From assembly GCA_000727475.1 (NCBI GenBank), contig KL647302.1, positions 2,462,345 through 2,526,344 of the forward strand: DNA of 64,000 nt, read 5' to 3'. The notes beneath the pieces were generated by a model, which saw nothing but the letters and a program-made list of their open reading frames with translations, had not been told where the DNA came from and did not search any database. This DNA comes from Sarcocystis neurona. Lineage: Eukaryota > Apicomplexa > Conoidasida > Eucoccidiorida > Sarcocystidae. Below are positions 34,301 through 46,300 of the stretch, piece by piece (position 1 is the first letter of the stretch; the number at the start of each line of letters is the position of its first letter). The position numbers and the translations under genes were made by a program.

Positions 34301-37300
34301 GCTGCTGCTGTCCCTTCTCCTCCTCCTCCTCGAGCGTGGCCGCCACCACTGCCTGCTGCTGCGGCCTCGCCTGCCGCAGGAGAAGCAGCAGCCGTTGCTC
34401 CGGCCTCGCCGTAATAAATGCTGCTCACAGTTGGTGCAGGCGACTCGAGCGGCGTTACTAAACCTGAAGAAATGAAGCGCGGGCTCTGTAGCCCGGAGGA
34501 CGAAGAGGAAGAAGGTAAAGAAGTTGCAGTAACAAAGCCGCTGCTGGGGAAACGCAGCAGCTGCGGCGGCGTCCCCTCCGCCCCCCCGAAGGCCCCTGCA
34601 CTTCCCGGAGAGCGGAACGCCCCTGCCGTCGTCGCCGCAGCTCCCGCAGCACGGGCTGCTGCAGCAGCAGGCGACCCACCAGGAGCCCCGCCATCAGCAG
34701 CCCCACCACCAGCGGCAGCAGCGGCGCCAGGAGCAGCAGCAGCAGGGGCGCCGGGAGCAGCAAAGCCAGCGACCGGAGAAAACGCGGCATTGTCGCTGCT
34801 GCCGGGGAAAAGGAAGAGAGGCGCGGGCGGGGGTGTTGTGGCGAGACGACCCACCAAGTCTGCGAGGAAGAACAATCCAACACTCGTCAGCCAAAAATAC
34901 TAGACACGGGTGTCTACCTTCCACCACCACTTCGTGTCTACTTTTTCTCACACAGACAAACCACGCAGCAGAGAAACAGATACACAAATGCATAAACACG
35001 TCGACCTCACACAACAAATATAGACGCGCGTTCATACGCATATATATACGTTAATATTTACACACACTTATATACTGAGACAAACATCTACATATATATA
35101 CACGAGAAGATATACAAACCAGGAGGTATACACAGATACATACACACACACAGAGGTAGCGGTGAGACCCTTACCAAGAGAAATATATATATGTAGATAT
35201 ATATACAGCATTCATAGAGAGACACATATATATATGTTGATCTGCATGCAGATGAGTACAGACAGATATACATACATATATACGTAGGTGTAGAGATATA
35301 TACGGATTAATAGAGACAGATATATATATACGTATATGCGTAGATATATGTGGAGATTAATAGAGACAGACATACGCAGGTACACACACATGTACATAGA
35401 GAGAGACAGTCTCTACATATATACGTACACAGTTCATACATACATATATATATATGTATATATATGTATAGATAGATAGATAAGCAACATTCTGTAAAGG
35501 GAATATATATATAGATAGAGAGAAAGAGGTATATAAAGACAGTTTCGGACAGACACGCATGCATGGACGCAGAAGATTTATCCACACATATATATACAAT
35601 ATAGAGAGTGGGAAAAGAAGCCTACATACGCCTACATACACATATATATATACATATATGTGTAGATAGAGACACAGACGAATAGAGAGATATAGAGATA
35701 TAGAGGTATGGGTATAACAGGTGTGTACACACATATATACATATATACATGTAATGAAAGAGAGAATAATACAAACATATCCACACATACAGACACACAT
35801 ACAAATACATAGAGAGAGATAGATAGATACAGATATAAGTATAGATAGATATACGGAGATAGAGGGATACATACATACATATACATACATATATATATAT
35901 GTATATATGTATAGAGGGAGACACAGAGGTGGATAGCTAAATTTACATCTATGTACATCCATATATATAGCTGATACATAGATAGACGCACATTTCAGCA
36001 GACATTAATGACTCCTGGTCGACCGGCGTAGAGACACATATATATATAGACAGATACAGTCATATACATATATGTGTGGAAATGGAGAGAGGTGATACAT
36101 AGAGAGTACCTTTGAGAAGAGGTGAAGAAGTAATAATCGACGGACAATAAAGAGAGTTTATTGGTGGGGACGTCCTACAGATGTAGGAAGTGGATTCATG
36201 TGATAACATAAAAATATATACACACATAACTAACTCCACAAATATCGACAGCAGTCTACAAATATGTGTCACTATATATATAATGCTATACATACATATA
36301 TAATATATATATGTCGTAAATATATTTATATGAATAAGTCATATTATATGTATGTATGTGATAGATATACATATATATGAATACGGAGAGAGAGATATAG
36401 CTCGCGGGATCTACTTTATCGAATGTATGTGTCCTGGGGAGCTGAAGAGACAGACAGAGAGGTGCCGATAGATAGGAGACGTCTTCTGGCTTTTCCTGCC
36501 ACGGGGGTGAAGACGAAGAAACACGCTGGACTGCCGTCTTCCTTCGTCCGTAGACTGCGGAGCAGCAGCCACGGGGCAGCAAAAATACCACCCGCCGGCT
36601 CTATGTGCAGCCGCGTCTACGTATCCCCGGGCGCGGCTGCCCGAAGCAGACGGGGAGCGGCTGTCTGCTGGCGAAGGAGTCATCAACGAGAGACGCACAG
36701 ACGGGGAGACGGGAGGGCCCGGAGACACACACATGCAGAGAGACACACACGGAGACACGGGCACAGGGAAGAAGCAAAACAGCAGCAGCAGCAAGGGAGG
36801 GGGGGGGGAGGACGTACTTTGATAGTCGCGCCCAGACTCAACGAGCTGCACGTCCCCGGTCGGGATTTTCAACTCGAGCTCCTTCGTCTGCAACATCACG
36901 CTGAGAACGAAATGTGCGGAGACAGGCAGCAGCAGCAGCAGCAAAATGACGGTCCTCCACAGCAACGCGAAAACACCCACACCACGGCAGCGCCAACACA
37001 TACGACAGCAAGAAGCGGCAGCAGAAGCAGCAGCAGTCAAGACGCAACAGCGAAAATGAGGGGAAACGCAGCAGCAGAACCCGAGCAGCAACTCCGCGGA
37101 ACAGCAGCAGCAGACGCAGCGCAGCTACTCCGGAAGGGAAGCAGCAGCAGAAGCACACCAGCGGCAACGACGAGGAGCGGCAGAAGCAGAGTAGCAGCAG
37201 CAACAGCAGCAGCAGCAAGAGCCACAGGAGCAGCTAATGGAGAGGCCCGACAGGAGCCGCCAGTCACTGCAGCGGAGAAGTCCCCTCCCTCCTTCCCTCC

Positions 37301-40300
37301 CCAGTTCCCGCGGCAGCAGCAGCGACAGTCTCCTGCTCGGCAACACTTTCTCCGGCCTCCTACTGCTGCTGCTGCGTTGTTCTTCCTTCCTGCTGCTCCG
37401 CAAAATCCCTCAATGCTGCTGCTGTCCCTACTATTGTTGCTGCTGCTCCTGCTGCTGTTGCTGCTCCTGCTGCTGTTGCTGCTCCTGCTGCTCCTGCTGC
37501 TCCTGCTGCTGCTCCTGCTGCTGCTGCTGCTCCTGCTGCTGCTGCTGTTGTGCTGCTGNNNNNNNNNNNNNNNNNNNNNNNNNNNNNNNNNNNNNNNNNN
37601 NNNNNNNNNNNNNNNNNNNNNNNNNNNNNNNNNNNNNNNNNNNNNNNNNNNNNNNNNNNNNNNNNNNNNNNNNNNNNNNNNNNNNNNNNNNNNNNNNNNN
37701 NNNNNNNNNNNNNNNNNNNNNNNNNNNNNNNNNNNNNNNNNNNNNNNNNNNNNNNNNNNNNNNNNNNNNNNNNNNNNNNNNNNNNNNNNNNNNNNNNNNN
37801 NNNNNNNNNNNNNNNNNNNNNNNNNNNNNNNNNNNNNNNNNNNNNNNNNNNNNNNNNNNNNNNNNNNNNNNNNNNNNNNNNNNNNNNNNNNNNNNNNNNN
37901 NNNNNNNNNNNNNNNNNNNNNNNNNNNNNNNNNNNNNNNNNNNNNNNNNNNNNNNNNNNNNNNNNNNNNNNNNNNNNNNNNNNNNNNNNNNNNNNNNNNN
38001 NNNNNNNNNNNNNNNNNNNNNNNNNNNNNNNNNNNNNNNNNNNNNNNNNNNNNNNNNNNNNNNNNNNNNNNNNNNNNNNNNNNNNNNNNNNNNNNNNNNN
38101 NNNNNNNNNNNNNNNNNNNNNNNNNNNNNNNNNNNNNNNNNNNNNNNNNNNNNNNNNNNNNNNNNNNNNNNNNNNNNNNNNNNNNNNNNNNNNNNNNNNN
38201 NNNNNNNNNNNNNNNNNNNNNNNNNNNNNNNNNNNNNNNNNNNNNNNNNNNNNNNNNNNNNNNNNNNNNNNNNNNNNNNNNNNNNNNNNNNNNNNNNNNN
38301 NNNNNNNNNNNNNNNNNNNNNNNNNNNNNNNNNNNNNNNNNNNNNNNNNNNNNNNNNNNNNNNNNNNNNNNNNNNNNNNNNNNNNNNNNNNNNNNNNNNN
38401 NNNNNNNTTGCTGCTGCTGCTGATGCCGCTGCTGCTGTTGCTGCTGACCGTAGTTCGTTGTGTTCGACGCGGCGGACAGTTGCCATCAGGCCTTTGTGTC
38501 TTCCTCTGAGAATTTTGACGAGTTTCCCAAGAAACGGATTTCTCCTTCCGTATCCACCACCTCCTCCTCCTGTCCCTCCTCCCGGTCCTCCTCCGGGTCC
38601 CCTGCTTCTTCCCCAGGCACCAGGGGCGCCGCCGCCCCGCAGCAGCGCCCTGCCGAAGCCCCCTCCCCATCCCCCCGGGCCTTGCTGCTGCTGCTGCGCG
38701 GCGGCAGAAGACATCAGACCTCGTCCACGACCTGCTGCCGCTCCGAAGTCGCCGTCGGCCGCATAGCCGCCCCCGGGGCGGGCGAGGAAGAGCGAGCCGG
38801 AGAGCCGCAGGTGCTTGGCGTCGACCGCGACAATGCCGGCGTTCTCCCGCCGACCGGTGAGCCGTACGTACACCCGGTCGCGCCAGACGTGCAGCACGCG
38901 CCCCGCAGCCGTCGGGCCTCCACCCGCGCCTCCTCCGGCCACGCCGCCGACGCCGGCTCCGCCTCCGACGCCTCCACCAACGGCTCCTCCGCTCCGATCG
39001 CCGTCATCAAAGCCGGTCAGCAGGAAGTTCTGGCTGCGCTCTGCGGCCGCTGCCGCTGCTGCCGAAATAGCGCCGAGGTCGCTGGTGCCGCTGCCGCTGC
39101 CGCCTGCTGCAGCAGCCGAGAGAAGCGCAGCAGCAGGACGCAGCAGGACGACGTTAGCTCCTTTCTCTAGCGGCGTCCGGAGGGCGTCGAGCGCGGTCTG
39201 CGAGTCTGTGCTGCGGCGCATCGCCAGCTGCGCAGCGGTGGCTGCCAGCACCGCGTTAGTGGGGAGCAGCAGGCGGATAGTAATGCGATTTTTGTCGATA
39301 AAAACGAGCACCCCACGCTCGCCGCTTGTCAGCTCCACGAAGTCTCCGATGTGAAAGCCTCGTACGCTAGACAGTCCTTCCTCGCCCAACGCCGCGTCCG
39401 GCGCCAGCGTCAGCGACTCCAGGCCACACGTGAACTGCGCACAACAGCAGCAGCAGCACCAGCAGCAGCACCAGCAGCAGCAGTTTATCCGCAGGGAAAA
39501 CAACACGTGAAGAGGAAGCACAACACGGGTAGACGGGAGAAAGGGACGAAGAGACAGGAAACAAGAAGACAATCGCGCAAGAGCCGAGCAGCAACACCAG
39601 CGCGTACATTCTGAGCATCCGGGCAGCAACAACAGCAGACACGCTCTCCCCCACAAAAAGAGAGACACGCCCTACAAAGGAACTGCGGCACAGGCGTCAA
39701 CAAAATCGGCCAAAGAGACATACACACACAGAAAATCGCGGTAGAAGCAGCAGCAAGTTCGCGGCAGCAGCAGGAGGGGCAGTACCAACAGCAGCAGCGT
39801 CGTAACAGCGGAAGCAGTACAAGCAGCAGCAGCAGTAGAAGAAGCGGCAGGAGCAGCTTCTTCGTCGCGGCAGCAGCAGTGCGAGCAGTTTCAGCATCGT
39901 CCCAGCAGCTGCCCCTCGTGCTCCTCTCGCCGCGGCAGCAGCTGCAGCAGCAATATTCACCGGCGCTGCAGGACCAGGAAGTGGGGTGTTCCTCACCAAG
40001 TGGCCGGCAGCGGGAGAGAAGACTGTCGCCGTTTGCTTCTCTGCGTCAACCGACGTGATGAGCCCGCTGTGTCCCGCATTTACTCCTCCGATTGCCCGGA
40101 CGTTCTCTCCCACTTGCAAATCTTTGACGATGTAGCTCGCCTAAAAGAAAATAACAGCCCCGCGGCAATCCTCCCAGCAAGTGGAACAGCTGCGGCAAGA
40201 CGGCAGCAGCAGCAGCGGCGAGACCGCAGCAGCAGTAGCGGCGAGACGGCACCAGCAGCAGCCGCTAGACCGCAGCAGCAACGGCAACAGCAGCGAGAGC

Positions 40301-43300
40301 AGCAACAGCAACAGCAGCAGCAGCAAGAGCGGCAGCAGCAAGAGCAGCAGCAGCAAGAGCAGCAGCAGCAGCAAGAGCAGCAGAAACAGCAGCAGCAGCA
40401 AGAGCAGCAGAAACAGCAGCAGCAAGAGCAGCAGTAGCGACAGTGGCCCAGACCGTGTACTCGTTTTCTCCGTCCATCCTGTGTCTAACGAAGGCCAGCA
40501 AGCAGCAGCAGAGTGTTTTCTTTCTTTGTTTTGACTTCTCTGTCCCGAAGTATGAGTTGCTGCTGATCTGTTTGCGCAGGCACCAGAAGAAGAAGGTGGG
40601 GCTGCGTCTCGGCTACCCCTGGAAACAGCTGCTTTCCGGAGTCAACAAGCAGCGCCACAGCAGCATGCGTCGGCAACTTCTCTCTACATGCGCGCTGCTG
40701 TCTTTTTCTTGCGGCCGTTCTTCTGCCGGAGGACCGTCGCCCCCGACTACTCGACTGCTCTTGCAGCACGTGTCTCTCTGTGGCCTGTCTCGGCTGTTTT
40801 CCATCTTCTTCTTCTCTTGCTGCTGCTTCTGCGTCTTGTGGCAGGCGCGCGACGTACCGGCAGCATCACAGAGCCAAGCTTCGGGTCGCCGAGGACAACT
40901 TCAAGAACTTCCTCGGCCTCTTCGTCGTCGGCTGCCTCCTGCAGGCGCTCGCCGATGCAGCCGCTGCTGCCGCGCAGTTCTCCGCGGATAACACGCACGC
41001 GCTCGCCCAGACGATACGCCCGTCGCCGTCTCTTCAAAAAACAAGACAGAGGCCTCTGAACTGCAGGACATGGCCACACCACCCCACACGCCGTTGCAGC
41101 ACCAGAAGCACAACCGCGTGAAGAAGAAGAAGACGCAGCAGCAGCAGCAGCAGTCCCCGTGCAGAACCCGCGCACACAGCAGCCAAACGAGCCAAGAACG
41201 ACGCACCGCAGCAACCCGGAGACGGAGACGCCGCGAGGCAGAACAAACCCCCGGAGAAGGAAAGGACCAATGCAAGAGACCTCGAAAGGAGCAGCGAAAA
41301 AGACAGAAATATATAAATATGTGTGGATGCCGAACGCGCGAGACAGAGACACACGCAGAGTGAGGGAGGGAGACGCCCACAGACGGGACGGAGACAGACA
41401 GATTCGTCGCTCGGCAACAGAGGAACGCCCCCACCCACGTATGCCCCAGCTTCCATCGTATATGCGTCTAATACATATAGATGCATGTATATACACAGGG
41501 GAAGCTCAAATGAAAACGGGTACACCGCACAGAGACAGAGACCCGCACGCACGCGTAGACCACAATATATATATACGTACGCGCGCGGTGCCATACAGAG
41601 ATACATATATGTGCACACGCGAATTGCTGAATACATACGGAGACAGAAGGACCAACTTCAGAAAGAGCAGCACACATAAAATATGCGTGCAAGAGACGCA
41701 GACACGGAGACACACACATATACACACATACACATACATACACATACCCACACATATATACACATATATACACAACCTCTACACGGCGTGTAGCATATAG
41801 CCAAGCTAGAGAAAGGGAGAGACAGCCACACACATACATATGTGGCCACATAGAGACACAGATATACGCAGAGAGTATCTCTAGATATAGACATGCATGT
41901 ATATATGTACGTGCGTACGTACAGCAGACCCATGTGTATATGCATAGATAGCGACGCAACTACCTTCAGAAGGGGCCGGACCCGGCGACAGCTGGCGAGA
42001 CGCGGTTCGTGCGAATACCGGGAAATCACCGGATTCAAGAAGGCGAGAAGAGAACAGCAGCTCCTACGTGTGGAGAGGGACCTACCAAACTGCGAACTGC
42101 AGACGGACGTAGGTAGTACGGAAATACGTGTGGACAGACGGAAAGAGACACATACAGACCTGCTGCAGATACAGAAGGAATGCTAAGAAACACACACATG
42201 TATACATGGGCATACGTAGGTCTAATTATAGAAGGAGGCGCGCAGATTCAGACATACATATATATCGAGAAAAACACACACCCACACCCACGTACGTATA
42301 CAGGCACGCACACATGCACACAGCTGTAAATACACAAGTGTTGAAGAGCAGAAAAAACGCGTCCACGTTGTATACCGGAAGAGGAAGACACGGCAGTGTG
42401 CAGATACACATTTTCTACATATATACATATATATATGTACGGAGAAAAGGAGAACTTGATAGGGGGGGGACGCAGGAGGAGCTCCACCCGCTCTCGGCGC
42501 GGCGCGGGCGACTTCGTCTTCCCCACGACGGACTCTTCGTGAGAAGAAGTGATGGGGATTTCTGCTGAAAACGGAGGGAGAAATACCTCCCCGTCCCATC
42601 CCCCCGGTGTGTGTATGGGGCTGGAAGTATTTGTCCCTCTGTATGTGTGTGTCTCCCTGCCCGTCTGTCCGTCTTTTCTTCGTTTTGCCGTGCGGACGCG
42701 AAAGGGCCAAAAAAGCGTGGGCAGTAAAAGAGGGAAGTTCTGCGGAAGAGAAGAGACTCACAGTCCTCGCGAAGTTCCTCGGCGTTGACTCCCTGCTGCC
42801 CCTGCAGAAATTCGGTCACTTCGGCCAGAGACGGCGCTGCTGCCGCGCCCACGAGAAGGTGCCGCATCGGCATGCGTCGCAGCAGATATCCGCTCTCTTC
42901 GAACGTCAGTCCTGAAGCACACACGCAGCAGCGAAGAGAGGCGGCAGAAACGGAGAGGCGAACAAAACGACCAGATCATCCGCAGCAGTTGCAGCACCAG
43001 ATTTGCACAGCAGCAGCACCCAAAAAACAGCAGCTTTCTCCGCACCACGTCATGGCACACAGCAGCAGCAACAGCAGCAGCAGCATCAGCAACGCGGGGA
43101 ATCGCGTCTGCGGCTGCAGCACTGCTGCCGAAGCAGTTACGCGTATCCGCACCATACCCATGCAACCACATATGTACATATATATATGTATACACCAGAT
43201 ATACTCGTATATAAGTATATATACATATATATCATATACGCACATCTGCAGACAGATATAAATATGTGTCAGTTTATACATATGGAGAGTCAGGTGATGG

Positions 43301-46300
43301 ACAGAGGCACGGAGGCAGTGACACGTACCCACACCCGTAGAAATATGTATACGTGGTATGCATGTGTAAATATATACATATATATATGTACGTGTGTGTA
43401 CGGGGCTTGATAAAGACAGACGGAAGTGAGACACAGAGAAACGACTGCGAGGGACGTATGGAGGAAATGAAAAGCAACGAAGAGAAGAACGATGGCCCAG
43501 CACGGTCTTCCTGTATACGGTTTTCCACCTTGCGTAAGCCAATGCACATATATATATGCTCTTGTGCAAGAGATATGTGTGTCCACATCTACGCATATAT
43601 ATAGAACATTCCTACGTGTTAAGTCTGGCTCTCCGCGGGCGTGTGTACTACATATATGTATATATATTGACTCACGCGTGGGTGCATGCCATGTACATAT
43701 ATACATGTATACACGTATATTAACACACATACATATATATATGTGTCGAGTGCATGCGAGGTAGATTCTCCGACTGTCAGAGACTCGAAGTGAGGAGGTG
43801 GAAGTGGGCGAAATGATGGCGAGGAAACGTTCGACCAAAGAAGTGGTGGCATGGCGGAATGGGGCGACGTGGGGGGTGGTGGGGTCGGGTGGTGATCCGG
43901 ATGGGGGTGGTATGACTCGGGATGGGGTTGTTGAGTGGTGGTGGTTTGGGATGGCGATGGCTGGGGGTGGGGGAAGTCGTACCGGCGAAGCGAACGGTGC
44001 CGGGGAGAACCCCCTGCTCGACCTGCCCTCCACGGGCGTCGATTTCTTCGCGGTCGAAGAGGCGCTTCTGCACGCGAACAACGCCCCCTGCGAACCCCCG
44101 GCGATACGCAGCAGCTTCCTCCTTTTTGCGTCCTCTGCCGAGTTCTCCCCGCTGCCCGAAACACGAGGCAGACACACACACATACGGAGAGACACGGGCA
44201 GGAGACGAGACGCAGATATCCACCAGCGACACAGCCCCCCCCCTTGCCAGCAGCAGCAGCAGCAACGTCGCGCGCGCCTCTCTCTCTCTCTCATTGGACG
44301 GCTCCGTCTCGTGGACGCCCCTCACATGCACGCAGGAGACGAGACACGGGGCCGCCACGGAGACACGGAGACGGCAGCAGAACGGGCGGCGAGGGCGGAA
44401 ACGGAGACACACACACGCAACAGAGAGAGACAGCCACCCGATGTTGTCCTCCTATTATTAGCACTGCGCGATGTCCCCCCCACACACTCGGATGCTGCGC
44501 CTCCAACGCAGACACACCCACGTATGTGAAGCACATATGTATGTTACACACACAGAGAGAGGCGCGAAGACGGATAGGACTCGAATTTTGCCGCGTGGAT
44601 ATGCGTGTGTGTGTGTGTCTCCTGGGCAGCCACCACCGCGAAGAAACGGCGGTGCTGCGTGGAACTTCGCGCAGGTGCGGAGACACACGAGAAACGTTCG
44701 TTTCAGGGACTCTGCAGAGGTCCACATCGATGAAATTCCAGCAGCTCGATGCTCTGAATAGAAGAGAAAGAGGTGGCCACCACATATGTGATACGCAGAC
44801 GTGGAAGAAGGTGAAGAGACGCCTCCGCAGACGTCGTCGTACATCCTCCACACACACACGGACGTTCTCTTCCGGAAGGCGTTTTTCCTCCAAAATTCAC
44901 GGGGAGACACACGGGCAGGTAGAGACACGCCGATATATACGTGCAGCACCTGGCAGCAGCAGCAGCCACACGAAATGTCCTCGAGTTCCTCACATACCTC
45001 CATACGTACGTCTCTACGTACACATACATACACACATGTGTCTACCTACACACACGTGTCTACACACATATAGACACACACAGATAGAGACACATATAGA
45101 CCCACAACTGTATATATATACATATATACATATATAGATAGATAGGTAGATAGATAGATACAGACGGAGTGAGAGATAGATATATATAAACCCACAAGTA
45201 TATATATGTATATATATAGATACAGACGGAGAGACAGACACACACATATAGACCCAAAAGTATATACGTGCACATATATATACATACAGATAGATAGACA
45301 GAGAGACACACATATAGATCCACAAGAGTGCACATACAGATACATATAGACCCATAGGTATATATATGTACATATTTATATATATATGCATATATAGAGA
45401 GACAGATAGACAGACAGATACATACAGACCCACAAGTGTGTATATATATACACATATAGATAGACAGATAGATACAGACGGAGAGACAGACACATACATA
45501 TAGACCCACAAGTATATATATATACGTATATATACAGACAGATAGATAGATACATATAGATCCACAACTGTATACATACAGATACGTATAGACCCAGATA
45601 CATAGACAGATAGATAGATAGATACAGACGGAGAGAGAAACAGATACATATAGACCCACAAGTGTGTATATATATACATATGTAGATAGATAGATACAGA
45701 CAAACTCACATATATACATGATAAAGTGTGTTACTGTATGTGTACATATGGATATGTATATACAGGTATATATATACACGTGGCGATACATATACATGAT
45801 GGCCTGTACGTACATGCGTAAATACGGAAGTGCCTGGCTATCGATGTTTATATATGTGTAGGCTCCTGCTGCTTTTCTGCTTCTGCTGCTTTTCTGCTTC
45901 TGCTGCTTTTCTGCTTCTGCTGCTTTTCTGCTTCTGCTGCTTTTCTGCTTCTGCTGCTTTTCTGCTTCTGCTGCTTTTCTGCTTCTGCTGCTTTTCTGCT
46001 TCTGCTGCTTTTCTGCTTCTGCTGCTTTTCTGCTTCTGCTGCTTTTCTGCTTCTGCTGCTTTTCTGCTTCTGCTGCTTTTCTGCTTCTGCTGCTTTTCTG
46101 CTTCTGCTGCTTTTCTGCTCCTGCTGCTTTTCTGCTTCTGCTGCTTCTGCCGCTGCGACTTCTTCTTTTCCGTCCACGTGTCTTCTGTGCGCTTTTTTAT
46201 CCGACCCTCCTGTCCGTCCTGCCTTCTCTACTTCTGCTGCTGTGTCTCGCCCCTCCATGTGTGTCTTTCGCTGTCGCGCTGCGTCCGCCGCCTCCTCACC

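Noticed and set aside
36423..38766. Long ORFs crossing the gap on both strands
   Set aside because: Hundreds of their codons are N, so they are only extended through the assembly gap. The real minus-strand exons end at 38449 and resume at 36900.
40000..40534. Plus-strand poly-Gln ORF
   Set aside because: It begins antisense to SPT5 exon 10 and then reads an intronic CAG tract.
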